NCBI GenBank assembly: GCA_012931725.1
Contig: CM022949.1
Span: forward strand, 61,752,106-61,816,105
DNA from: Litsea cubeba
Lineage: Eukaryota; Streptophyta; Magnoliopsida; Laurales; Lauraceae
DNA length: 64,000 nt
Direction of reading: 5' to 3'
Shown here piece after piece: positions 20,837 to 31,644 of the stretch (positions are counted from its first letter, which is position 1; the number at the start of each line of letters is the position of its first letter). A program made the position numbers and the translations under genes. The notes under the pieces were generated by a model that saw only the letters and a list, made by a program, of their open reading frames with translations, was not told the DNA's origin and ran no database searches.

Positions 20837-23345
20837 CTTCACCGACGGTCTCTTCTTCTCGACTTCTCTTCTCTGGAGGCTCGTCAGCATCCACTGGCAC
20901 ATCCTCATTGATAGTAAGAGGAACTTCCAAGTCAGGAGAGTCCTCATGCTGCCCCTTGCTGCGATGATGACTCCTCCCCCTCTTACCCCGGCGGGCTCGC
21001 TTCTTCGAGGAAACCTGCCCCGCTGTCAGAGTCAGGTTTCCCACTTGACTCCTCACTGGATGGTCTACTCTTGCCAGTAGACTCCACGGAAGCTTGCCTC
21101 TGTGCCGCTTGCATCCAAGCGCCAAGTTCGGCTTCCTCCTGTTCTAGCTGCTCTAAAGCCTCATCAGGTATTTCTCGAACAGCTCCAGAACCAATGACGC
21201 CCTGGTCACCGAGAAAGCCTATCTTGTGCTTCTCTCCAGAAAGGAAGGCCCAAACTTCCTCTCGCCGGACGCCATCCGACTTTCCAAGGCCCTTTCCAGA
21301 TGCCAGCTTCACATCAAGCTCCTTCTTGGAAAGCCCCCGATATGCCGAAAAGCTCTCCGCGAACCACTTCGCAAAGCCGGCAGTTCGGGAAGTCAGCAAC
21401 ACAGGATAAGAAATCATGGCTGTAGTGTCTTCAGCACTATAGAAAGCCCATGCATTTCTCCTGTCCTGTAAGCCTCCAAAGCGCTTCATCATGCTTGAAG
21501 GCGCTCCAACAACGCCTTGAGAAAAGCCCAGCTGCAAAGCAAAGCGAGAGGGTACATACGGCTGGATGTCGACGAAAAGATGTCTACGGTACACCATCGT
21601 GCCGACACGTATGCTGAAAAGCCATTCTCTCTCTGCATTCGTCAAGGAATAATGCCTTCCTGACGCCGCCCTGTTAGAGTCTCGGGAGGCACCAAAATCA
21701 AAAGCCTTCTTCCGCAACTCCGGAGAAAGCTTCACTGAAGACTGCCCCATCTCGACGTCCCTGAACCGTCGGATCCTCATGCGGGCAAACGAAAGTGATT
21801 CGGACACGGCTTTGTCCTTAGCCAGTCGAATCATCAGAGGATCATCATCCTGTGCAGCACCCAGCCGGTGGAAGCCAGGACAGTGGTATACATACCACGA
21901 ATAAAAGATATGGGCTGAAAATACCCTATTCATGGGAAGCCCAAGCCGAACCAAAAAAGCAGCAGCCTGCAGTTCGGTACACAGGTAGGAGTAAAGAGCT
22001 GGCACCAAAGCAAGCTACTCTCCAAACGCCATCTGACAAGCCGGAAAAATACAATGCGGCCTGATGTGCGTTCCATCTCCTCCAGCAAAAATAGCCTCAC
22101 CAAGCCAATAAGTGAGGTAAACAGCGAGATCTCTCCGCAGTGCAATGTCAGGACATATGGCGTTTGTACTGGCACAGAAATCTCTCAACTCTTTTTGCAT
22201 GGCCAAGATCTTCTTTGAACTCGGATCCTGAGCTCCGGCTTCCTGGGTCACGCTATCAGAAGACTCCCTGCTATCAAAAAAGTTGGGGAATGAAGAGCTA
22301 AAACTCTTCCAACTACTGGATCTAACTTTCAAACCCTCCTTCTCCTTCAAAAAATCATAGAAGGCGACGAGCTGAAAGTACAGAAGCCTGAACTCCTCAG
22401 ACTGCCCCTCGAGGACGCTGTCAATCGGCATAAACTCCTCATAGAGTTTGCCGAGGATGGGCAATCTAGTAATGGCGCTCAGCTCCTTCAAAGAAAAACC
22501 AATCTCACCATTCGTCACAACGAAGGTATTGGTTTGGGGGAGGAATGACTCCAGCATAGCCATGAAGGCCTCGTCGGAAAAGATCACGGTCTCCCTAAAG
22601 GCGCGGACCGCATCAAAAATCCCGGCTTCCTTCAACACGGCACTACCAATCAGCAGGACGCGATCAGTCCAGGACTTCCACTCGGAGTCAGCATAGAAAC
22701 GGCCACGAAGTCGAAAAGGCTTGATCCAATTGCTGCCGTCACCGCTGAAAATACCAAGGCCCACCGGTCTCAAATCGACCGACGGATAATCAGAGCCCTG
22801 GTAGCCGCTGGATGGCATCAAAAGGTCCATGTCAACAGGCGACCTCTCCGTATATCCAGGAGAACCGCCAACAAAAACCCCGGTCTTGATTACATTTGTC
22901 CTTCTCACCCAGCTTGGAGGATCTTCCCTTTTAGAGCGCGTGGGGGCAAGGCTCATGATCGAGACGGTGCGATCAAACGTCGACCGGGTAACAATAGTCT
23001 TCTTCTCACCATCTGCTGTGAAAGAAAACTGAAAACATCTCCTCTGGTATGTCATGTCATCAGGGACTGCATCACCAAAGAAGAAGGTAGGCTTGGGCAA
23101 AACGCTCTGATCTTCCATCACCCATGGACGACTGCTTACCATGATCTTATAGAATTCCTCTCCCTTGAGAGTGATCAGTCGCTGCCTCATCTCATCTCTG
23201 TTGAGGGAGTCGCACTCTTCCAGATTTCTCTCAACATACTGGACCTTCTCAAAAACCTGCTGAACGGCAGGATTAGAAGATCTAGAAGATCGACGAGGTA
23301 CGCTTGTAGCAGGCTCTTTACCCTTATTCATTCTTGAGGAACCAC

Positions 23346-24034
23346 CTGAAAAGGATGGAAAAGAAAAAGATCAAACATCAAAATGACAGAATCTCGCTAA
23401 AAAAAATCTGGCGAAATTTTGACATGATGACGGGGCAATTCCGAAGAAAAGGAACTATCCCGAAAGAAATAAGAAAGTTTGAAGATGGGCTCAACATCGC
23501 TGCGAGCTCCGAAACTCCAAACTTTCGAAACCTCAAAGTCTCCGCAAAATCAGGAAGGGCTCAACATCGCTGCGAGCTCCAAATTCCAAAATTGCGAAAA
23601 CTTTCAGGTATGATATCACATCATGCTACAAATTTAATTTACAATTGAATGCATGCATGAACATCTAGGTTTGCCAAAAAAAAAAGGGGCATTATCATGA
23701 TGAGCAAAAAAAAAAAAAAGAAGAAAAGAAACTTTCTCAAAAAAAAAAAAGAGGGGAAAGAAAACAAAAAAAAAAGAAGAAAAAAGGGGCTGGCCCACAG
23801 GCCGTGGCCCACTGGCCACGTGGCCGTACGGCCAGATCCGTACGGATCTGTCCGTACGGCCCACAAACAAACAAAAAAAAAACATGAAAAAAAAGAAAGA
23901 AGAAAAGAAAAGAAAAAACGTGCGAAAAAAAAAGGGAAAACACGTGAAAAAAAAAAGAGAAAAGAAAGAAACAAAAAAAAGAAAGAAGAACTTTTTATCC
24001 TACAATGGAGTTTTCTTGAAAAAGGAAAACTTAC
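23346..24034 (-). other. Probable 5'-UTR intron of the antisense gene (689 bp)
   Basis: A consensus donor GTAAGT (24034-24029 on the minus strand) and acceptor CCTTTTCAG ending at 23346 lie 14 bases upstream of the ATG. The intron holds a duplicated GCTCAACATCGCTGCGAGCTC (about 23489 and 23548) and, at 23680-23990, A-rich purine runs around a GC-rich GGCC/CCGTACGG block. The reading frames there are low-complexity artefacts. Confidence 0.6.
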
Positions 24035-24164
24035 TTGAAGCTATTGATGGAGAAGAAGAAGAAAAGTCTTGATGATCTTGAAGAAGAAGAACTCTTGGTC
24101 TTGAAGCCCTCTTGAGATTATTGCAAAAGAAAGTAATAAAAGCAAGAGATCCAACCTCCTCCTT

Positions 24165-24175
24165 GCTTTTATAGA
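24165..24175 (-). promoter_or_regulatory. TATA-like box for the antisense gene
   Basis: On the minus strand TCTATAAAAGC lies about 130 bp upstream of the predicted 5'-UTR donor, giving a start near 24140 and a Leu/Ser-codon-like, CTT-rich leader typical of plant 5'-UTRs. Only sequence resemblance supports it. Confidence 0.5.
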
Positions 24176-24234
24176 GGAGAGCAAACCAAAGAAGGAAAGA
24201 AGAAAAAGGTAAGTGTTACTAATTAGTAACCTTA

Positions 24235-24475
24235 CCAAAAGAAAGAGATTAGAAAGATTCTTTCCCAAAAGAAAGATATCTTGAGGGATTCTCTCCCAGA
24301 AAGAAATCAATGAGAGATTTTCTCCCAAAAAGAAATCAATGACGGATTCTTTCCCAAAAGAAAGATATCTTGAGATATCCTATCCCAAAATAAAGGGAAT
24401 ATGAGAGATTCTCTCCAAGTAAAGATATTCTTAGATATTCTCTATCCAAATGAGATATTTTTGGATATTCTTTAC
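24235..24475 (+). repeat. Tandem repeats with TTCTTTCCCAAAAGAAAGATATC core
   Basis: Six or more units of 35-45 bp built on GAGATTCTCTCCCAAAAGAAAG lie immediately upstream (antisense sense) of the TATA-like box at 24165-24175. They could act as repeated promoter elements of the antisense gene. Each unit pairs TTTCTTTTGG with CCAAAAGAAA-like sequence. Confidence 0.75.
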
Positions 24476-24757
24476 AAAAATGACACCATATGAGATCTAA
24501 GCCATTTCAAAAGCTTAAGGTCCCAAGGGTTAGCCCGTATGAGCCAGGTTTGACCACCTAGGCACTTTAAAAAAAAAAATTTGGGCTTTTAGTCAAAGAG
24601 AAATCCCTCTTACCAAGAGCATACAAAAATGGTTCCATGCCTCTTTTGAGTTGATTGGACCATACAAAAAAAATTCCAAGCCCCATGAGCTTCCAAAAAT
24701 CAAACCATCCAGCCTCATATACCAAATTGAGCCAAAATCTTGAAATTGACATTCCAC
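24476..24757 (+). other. Non-coding spacer, Tat copy 1
   Basis: No coding signal or recognised motif; unique DNA between two repeat blocks. Confidence 0.4.
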
Positions 24758-24764
24758 AAAAATC

Positions 24765-24945
24765 AAACCAAATCCTGGTCCCCTAACTAGCCACATACAG
24801 CTTGTTAGGTCACAAGACCAAAGCCAAAAACCAAAACATGATCCCCCAACATTCCACATACAGCTTGTTGGGTCACACGATCAAAACCAAACCCGACCCC
24901 CTAACCTGCCACATACAGCCTGTTAGGTTACAAGGTCAAAACCCA
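24765..24945 (+). repeat. Three ~60 bp repeats with CCACATACAGC core
   Basis: CCACATACAGCTTGTTAGGT recurs at 24791, 24854 and 24909, each with CCCC-TAAC before it and CACAAGACCAAA-like sequence after it. Located just upstream of the 3' end of the internal region. Confidence 0.8.
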
Positions 24946-25143
24946 AATCCACATCCCTGATGTCATCTTCAAAACTTTGCATCGAGATGGTACGTGATCC
25001 CTTTCACTACCATAAAATTCCCCTGGAAGCTCAAAAGGCTACAAATACCAAAAAAAAAGACTGCTTGGTCAAGTCACAGGCTCTCCTTCAAAAATCTCTT
25101 CGAGGCACATCGACTACAAAAGTTAAGTAACTCGTCGCTGTAC

Positions 25144-25157
25144 CTCGAGGGGGCATT
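25144..25157 (+). promoter_or_regulatory. Polypurine tract of Tat copy 1
   Basis: CTCGAGGGGGCATT abuts the 3' LTR start at 25158. Its place and G-run fit the plus-strand primer of reverse transcription. Confidence 0.75.
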
Positions 25158-27708
25158 TGTTGACACCAAAAATGTCACTTTGCCTCTTCAAGATCCAAAG
25201 AGCTACATGAAGTCGCAACCTGCCATAAATAGGCAATGCTACTTCCAAAAATCAAATCTTGTCAGAATCAAACAAAAACTGCAAGATTCTTCAAGACAGC
25301 CAAAAGAGGAGTACACAAGAAGTTTCGGGCCATTTCAAAATCATTTGGCCTAACTTTGCTTCTCCGACAGGCCGAAAAGGAGCTCTCGGCAGCAAAAGCA
25401 TCGGAGACACCAAATCTTCGATCAGAGCCGATGGATGGTCTCAAAATACTTCCAAAAGGCTCCACGTCAAGTTCCGAGTCAAACCGACAACGTTTGACCC
25501 TACATCAACCCTCGAACAGCTAAATCAAGCCTCTCGACGGCGAGAACCACCGAGGCCATTACTCATCAGATAGAGCACATGGACGGCTTCAAAATGCTTA
25601 TAAAGGGCTACACGTCAAATTTCAGGTCATTTCCACAACATTTGACCATAGTTTGACGCTCGGAAGCCAAATCAGGCCTCTCGGCGGCAAAGCCCTCTAG
25701 GACCATGGTTTCCAAGACAGAGCCTATGGATCATCTTAAAATGACTCCAATAGGTTCCCTGTCAAATTTCAAGTCAATCGGACATCGGTTGACCGCACAT
25801 CAAACCGCGACATCTTCATCGCGACAAAAGCAAGTCTACTGGTGATAGGACGCCAAACGACTTCAAAACTCAAACAAAAGCCTATGGTTGGTCATATTTA
25901 TTGCTCAGCAGGCTTCACACCAAATTTCAGGTCATTCTGACATCGTTTGACCCAGTTTCAGCTTCTGACAGAAAATTGGCAGCTCTGCGCGACAAAGTCT
26001 TCGGCTTTCTCAAGAAATTGGAAACTTTGCAAAATAAAATGCAAGGATTCTCATCAGGTTTCCTACAAAGAAATTAGGCCAATAAATGATCAAAATGTCA
26101 AGGAAAAATATAGAAGAAAAAAGAATCGAAAAACAGCAAAAACGGACACAAAACGGGACAAAAAAGGGGGGAAAACCCCCCCAGGGTCGCCGGCGACCTT
26201 GGAGCCCGGGGTCGCCGGGAAGGCCCCGGAAACCCCGGTTTTCGCTGTTTTTTCGCGATTCGAAGAGCCCAGCCTCTGGTACTTTCCAAAATTCATGCTT
26301 TTGAGACACCAAATTCTCTGACATCCGTCCAAAACACGGGTTAATCATCAAGAGTATTGAAAACAATATTGATCGCCACCCGGTCAACCAAAAAAAAAGT
26401 GTGCTTTCTACCCGACCGATCGAGAAATCGACAGGACAGATGGCACCGACCCGCTGTTGGCAACAAACACCTGAAATTACATGGTCATCTTATGTCGATC
26501 TACATGAAGATCCATCGATAATCATCACCAGAAGAATCCCAAAAGACGCGGCACGGCCAGTGACTCTTCAGCTGCTCGGCGACCACTTAATGCGATTAAT
26601 TGACTAGCTTTATTACAGTCATTAATCCATTTCTTTGGACGGACCAATCAGAAGCAAGCATCCGGGAGTTACAAGTCAAGAGATTCATGGCATTTAACCC
26701 ATGAAACTCCTTCCATCATGGCGATTAAAGGCGATTAAATGCCCTCAATCTCCTCCGGCCAATCAGAAGCCAAGAAAAAGGAGTTACAAAATAAAGAATT
26801 CAATTTTGTAACTCCTCCCTTTATGTAGCTTTATGACAATCAAGGCTCATAAACCCTCCTAAATGGCTACCTAAAAGCCTATAAATAGGAGAGCTCTCCA
26901 AGAAGAAAGGACAGACAACGAAAATCACAGACAGAAGCACAGAAATTCAGAGAAGGAAAAGAGAGAAAACTCTGCGGAAGTTCTACACCGGCCACCACTA
27001 CAAGGTGACAAAAGTCCCTTGGGGGGTACCCCCCCCCCCAAGGTCCTTGCCTTCTCCTCCTGCCTCCAATGGCTTAGATGTGGCTTTTCAGCCCGTCTAC
27101 TCGGCTTTTTATTGGACATAGGACCTCCTTTTAGTCTTTGTCCTCTAAAAACCTGAGGTTATAGCCAAGCCAAGCGAATCAATAGCATCCTCTGTTCTCA
27201 TCTGCATGGATGATGGCGAAGCCCACATATGGCTTGCGACCGTCAATCTAAACGAGTCCCCCACAATCTCCTGAGAAGTTAGATCCTCCTTTTCTTGCTT
27301 TTCATTGTAGTTTGTATTTTTTCAAAAGAGACAAAAATCACAACTCTTGTCTTTCATTATTGATAAGGATTGTAAATCGGCTATAAACGCCAAAATCGGC
27401 TATAAACGCCAAAATCGGCTATAAATGCCAAAAAAATCGCCTTTCACGGCAAACCAAGAAAAATGTCTCTTTTCTTAAATATATGTGCAATGGAAAACTT
27501 GAAAGAAGTTGATTTCCTTTTTACTTGCGAAGGTTGATCTCCGGATCACCACTTGCAATTCCAAGTAAAATAGAAAATCTGGCACACCCACACAAAAAAA
27601 AAGAAATGTTGATGCACGCCCCTGCCCCCCGGTTGCGAAAGGGTCGGAACCAAACGGACTCCCACGTCCGCCGACCTCGGTAGAACCGAGCAGGAGCGCG
27701 GTCCATCA
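25158..27708 (+). repeat. 3' LTR of Tat copy 1 (2551 bp)
   Basis: Nearly identical to 4550-7141 with about 40 substitutions by eye. It lacks about 26 bp of the GC inverted repeat and one or two CGGCTATAAACGCC units. TATA box at 26880-26887, hairpin at 27015-27044. Ends TCCATCA followed by ATAGG. Confidence 0.97.
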
Positions 27709-27713
27709 ATAGG
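27709..27713. repeat. Target-site duplication ATAGG, right copy
   Basis: Matches 4545-4549; copia coding resumes at 27714. Confidence 0.97.
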
Positions 27714-28355
27714 GAGCCTATTATATCTTACAGCTAGTAGACCTGATATTGCTTTCAGTGTAGGAGCTTGTGCCGGATATCAATCTGACTCCAAAGAAGC
27801 TCATTTGAAAGCTGTTAAGAGAATCATTAAATATGTTTCAGGGACTTCAAGATATGGCTTATGGTATCCATATAATTCATCTACTTATATCGCTGGATAC
27901 TCAGATGCCGATTAGGCTGTAAATATGGATGATAGAAAATCGACTAGTGGTGGTTGCTTCTACCTAGGAAACTGTCTAGTTACTTGGCACAGCAAGAAAC
28001 AATCATCCATTTTCCTATCCATAGCTGAAGTAGAAACTATAGCATTTGGAAGTGGTTGTACTCAAATGAATAGGATGAAAAAAATGCTAAAAGACTATGG
28101 TATTGAACAAGTTAGCATGAATTTGTATTGTGATAACACCAGTGCTATCAATATTTCCAAAAACCTGTCCAACACTCTAGAACTAAGCATATTGATATTA
28201 GACATCATTTCACTAGAGAATTGGTTGAAGGGGGAGTCATAGTTTTGGACCATATTTCTTTTAAGAAACAACTTGCAGATATTCTGACAAAACCATTGGA
28301 TGTTTCAAAATTTGAAAACATAAGAAAATCCTTTGGTATTTGTGTTGTTAAATAA
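27714..28355 (+). pseudogene. pol: pol pseudogene, 3' part: end of RT and RNase H (outer copia)
   Basis: Continues the frame broken at 4549: LLYLTASRPDIAF, then the RNase H block. A TAG at 27913-27915 sits where the family has Trp in the SDAD-W motif. RKSTSGGCF and YCDNTSAI are kept. A one-base indel near 28170-28190 shifts the frame before the C-terminal ADILTKPL segment, which ends with TAA at 28353-28355. Confidence 0.9.
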
Positions 28356-28440
28356 TTTCTTATTGTTTATGTGTTTTATATATATGTGTTAGTTTCATTT
28401 ATTTTTTTTTGTGTTTAATTTAAAAAAATGGAACATATCA

Positions 28441-28800
28441 TTTATGAAGTCATGAACTTATTTCATAGTTCCGTAAAAAGCAAAATTATGTTGCACTATC
28501 TACTGCTGAGGCAGAGTATGTTGTTGGAGGTAGTTATTGTGCTCAAATTCTTTTCATGAAGTAACAGCTTAAGGATTATAAACTTGTGTGCTATAAATCT
28601 TTCTTAGAACCCAATGCACCATTCTAGGACTAAGCATATTGAAATTAGATATCATTTTCTTAGAGATCATGTGTAGAAGGGTAATATTGTACTAGAATTC
28701 ACAAGCACACACGTTCAGTTGGCAGACTTTTTTTACAAAACCCTTGCCAGAAAATAGACTATGCATGATTAGAAGAGAAATCGAAATGATGCATGCCATG
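28441..28800 (+). pseudogene. Second, diverged copia RNase H fragment
   Basis: Just 85 bp after the first RNase H, another decayed RNase H C-terminal half appears: VALSTAEAEYVVGGSYCAQ (about 28490-28546), then HIEIRYHFLRDHV and an IRREIEMMHA-like end (about 28770-28800), over several frames and stops. It resembles a different SIRE/Maximus sublineage from the pol before it, so it is a duplicate from another element or a chimeric 3' end. Confidence 0.75.
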
Positions 28801-28825
28801 AATATTTATTATTTTTCTCAATGTC

Positions 28826-29269
28826 TTACAAAAACTTGAGACTTTTAGCCTCATCATTCAAATGCTTTTGCTTTTCATAGATCATCATGCAATCCTTGTC
28901 TAAAGGATTAGGCAATCGAATTGAAGAGGTAAGCAAGGATTTTAAATCCTTATTCTGTTGCTTCAACTCTACTATTTTTCTATTAGACTAGAGAAGAAGT
29001 CGTTGCAGTACGTCGATCTCCTCAATAAGCTTTTCTTCCTTGCGAGTTTTGGACTGCAACCGATCGAAAAATGAGACAATGGATGATGAGTATTGAGTTC
29101 CGAGACTCACAAGCTCATAAATGGCATCTTGATCCGATTTATTAGTCAAAACTCTCTCTTGTCGCCCTGGTATTATGGAACCTAAAACAGATGCAGAAGT
29201 TTGGGATTGAGGTAAAGAATACCTCATCTCCTGATCACAAGAAGTACTAAAAGGAAATTGATGAGCCAT
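28826..29269 (-). pseudogene. Antisense ORF of unknown function in the outer copia 3' region
   Basis: From ATG 29269 the minus strand is open for 147 codons apart from one TAG (28990-28988), and ends with TAA at 28828-28826. It starts MAHQFPFST, has a Ser/Gln-rich stretch, then a Lys/Glu/Leu heptad-like region (about residues 70-115: RKEEKLIEEIDVLQ...IVELKQQNKDLKSLL) that should form a coiled coil. It lies between pol and the 3' LTR in antisense orientation, like the PMD gene of the Tat element but unrelated in sequence as far as I can see. I do not recognise the family. Confidence 0.5.
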
Positions 29270-29399
29270 TGAAACTTTGTGGAATAAGAATACAGATGAC
29301 AAGAAGAAGTTTTGATACAAATTAGATAGAGCTGAGACTGTTCTTATAGAGATGATTTTCAAACAAGACAAACCCCCATCTCTTCAAATATTACTTTTC

Positions 29400-30023
29400 C
29401 AAATTGAAAATCTACTGGATGCATATTTTCAAAAGCTATTTAGCTAAGCCAGCGAAATTAAATGCTGGATGTCCCTATTTTTCTCGTTTGTCAACAACAT
29501 CCAGCGAATTTGAATTTTGAATCTCCTTCTATATCCAGTTGATAAATCTAGGCCTCTAGCCATTGCAGGTTCTGTCGGACATGGGTGGTTCCAGAGTACA
29601 TTTCTTTGCGGGTTTGGCTTGGGTGGGCTTGGGCATTTGTGATGTGCATGAATTTGGGTTTCACTCACTTAGGACCAGTAAAAATTATGGGGGACGAACT
29701 TGAATGCCCTCGGCCCTATCTAATCGAGGCCCATCTATTATCTATGCTTGCATGGATTATCTACCTTCTGTTCTCTAATCTTTGGATTAGCTTCCAAAGT
29801 TTCTCTCAGTTTATACATCTCTTTATCAATTTCTGACAAAAAGGGGGAGAAATAATCTTCGTTGAGGGGAGACAATCAATATTTCATATGTTGCAGGTAC
29901 AAAGGGGGAGAAACATGTACAAAGGGGGAGAAACAGGGAAGTCCTTCTCAAGCAAAATGAAGAAGATCATACACATTCTTTCTGCTTCCTTATCCTTTTA
30001 TTATTGAAAAATCATATGAACTT
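29400..30023 (+). other. Copia 3' non-coding region with repeated polypurine tracts
   Basis: No sustained coding. ACAAA(AA)GGGGGAGAAA occurs at 29836-29852, 29899-29913 and 29919-29933, and the functional tract at 38747-38760 has the same sequence. Multiple tracts of this kind are known in SIRE-lineage elements. The next element interrupts at 30024. Confidence 0.75.
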
Positions 30024-31537
30024 TGTGAGAACCCGACCCCAGATTTTCTGATTTATCGTGGTTTTAATCATGGATTTATTTTATCAGTGGGTTTACCAGT
30101 TGTTTAATCGAATTTCTGAGTTTTATTATATTTTCTTTGGTTTTGGAAGCCAGTGAACCTAGACAGTGACCATAGGGTCCTATTTGTTTTGTGTGGTCAT
30201 TTTGGAGAGATTCTCTTTGATTTCTGAAAATTCCCATTTCAACTTCGTTTGACTAATCTCGCCATTCCCTACAACTTTCGTGTTCACTCCGTACCCATTT
30301 GAAATTCCGAAAATCAGTTTTTTCAGCCCTGGGCCAAAATCAGTCTTTTCACATTGAATCTGGACCCAAATTTTGAGATCTCAGAACCTTGCCAAATATA
30401 TACTTTTTGGAAACTAGATTTTATGGGAAACATTTCTCTCTTCTTGGTCGTTGGCATCCGAGGCCCATAAATCGATGTCTTAACACTTGAATCCATTGTT
30501 TTGATCCCTTTGACCAAATAGTTGACTTTTTCTGTGGACCCCGGAAGTATGTCAATATTAACCTTGTTGGAAAGATTATTTTATTTCGGACACTTTTCAT
30601 GTTTTAAGTTTCTTGATCCGATGTCTAGAAAGCCTCCTTATCTCAATTTGCAAGTTTTAAGTGTTTTAAGTGTGGTGGGGCCCACACCCACCCATTATAA
30701 GCACCCATCTCCTCTCCCTCTTCTCTCCCAATCGTCCCAGCAGTGCTTGTGCAAGAAATGGGGGATTTTCCACCCCTTTCTTCTTCCCTTGTTTTCTTCC
30801 TCACAAATCACCATCAAGCCTTGCTCAAGTCAAGAGAAGACCTTCACCAATCTTGTTCATTTCGTTGAGAGCTTTCAATTGGTACCATTTTTAGAAGGAT
30901 TCATCAACTTCGAATTACTCTTTGCTTATTTGAAGACTTTCTAGGTAAGTGATTCTCTCCATCTCTCCGATTTGTGTTTTCCTAACCCATGAGACTCTCC
31001 ATCTCCATTTTTAGAAGCTTTCTCCTTGTATTTCTTGGTTTTAACATTTTAGGGCTTGTTTTTGGGGGTTTTTGAATAGGTTGTGATTTCTTGGCTTGGA
31101 GTGTGATTAGAGGTTGATTTGCTTAGCTTTGGACCTAAGGCAAGAGGATGAAATGATTTATTTTCATTAACCATGTTTTTATGCAAATGCTTAGCTTTTA
31201 TTAATGATTTTAATTACTTAAGCTTTACTTCATGACATGCTTTTATTGAGATTTGAAATATATTCATTAATGTATCTTCCTAGCATATTGCTTTCTTTAA
31301 AATGATATCTTGATTGTATTAAGTTTTGACTCGTTTCAAGTAATGGATTTCTTTGGTTAAATGTGAATGGGATGAAGAGGTTGGATCCATTTTATGGAAT
31401 GATAATTTGATGAGTTGAGGAGGTCAAGAAAGGGCCCAAATATTCATGGAGTTGTGTTTGGAAGAAGGGGAAAGAAAGGAAATGGAAAGGGATTGGACAA
31501 AAGAGGAATCCAACCATTTAGGCTGAGATTCACTGCT

Positions 31538-31644
31538 GTCCGATCGATCGGACTGTGGGCATTACAGGTCCGATCGATTGGACTGTGAATAACTGAGAGC
31601 ATTTCAGGACCGATCGATCGGCCAATGAGTCCAATTGATCGGAC
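31538..31644. repeat. Four CCGATCGATCGG-type palindromic boxes
   Basis: Perfect 16-bp palindrome GTCCGATCGATCGGAC at 31538-31553, with one-mismatch versions at 31568-31583 and 31629-31644 and a 12-bp core at 31610-31621. The 3' LTR has three (about 36940-37020), having lost one unit. Confidence 0.9.

Larger units (their letters stand above)
19450..23331 (-). pseudogene. Antisense spliced PMD (plant mobile domain) gene within the Tat element
   Basis: Read on the minus strand from ATG 23331, it encodes about 1,200 residues in four coding exons: 23331-20837, 20739-20626, 20562-20452 and 20375-19450. Exon 1 carries a PMD (aminotransferase-like plant mobile domain): EAGIFDAVRAF, LPQTNTF, NGEIGFSLKEL and WLGEAIFAGGDGTHI at about residues 245-435, continuing with ALYSYLCTELQAAAFLVRLG. 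Then comes a basic patch (KKRARRGKRGRS), acidic mini-exons, and a last exon rich in heptad-like Glu/Arg/Leu that should form a coiled coil. PMDs are known from transposon-related and silencing-related plant proteins. Two lesions: TAG at 22017-22015, and a one-base insertion near 21000-21010; the exon total is a multiple of three plus one, as that predicts. It is convergent with pol and ends about 1.6 kb from it. The role is unknown; capture from the host is inferred. Confidence 0.85.
4550..27708 (+). mobile_element. Tat/Ogre-lineage Ty3/gypsy retrotransposon, 23.2 kb, copy 1
   Basis: A complete insertion: LTR 4550-7141, leader, gag-protease, pol, a repeat-rich spacer, an antisense PMD gene, more repeats, a polypurine tract and LTR 25158-27708, flanked by ATAGG. 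The two consecutive RNase H domains (RT-linked plus a second, archaeal-type one before integrase), the large size and the extra ORF outside gag-pol are known hallmarks of the Tat lineage. By eye I count roughly 40 substitutions plus a few indels between the LTRs (about 1.6 percent), so the insertion is fairly recent. Pol carries four stops, so this copy is not autonomous now. Confidence 0.95.

Noticed and set aside
20983..22008. Treating the second PMD segment as a separate gene
   Set aside because: It is in the same frame as the upstream exon, separated only by one TAG, and starts in mid-domain without ATG.
23634..24072. Lys- or Phe-rich frames on both strands around 23.7-24.0 kb
   Set aside because: They come from purine/pyrimidine runs in the proposed 5'-UTR intron.
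30522..30944. 140-codon frame in the LARD LTR leader
   Set aside because: Not kept as one frame in the 3' LTR (35691-36335), no domain; a leader artefact.
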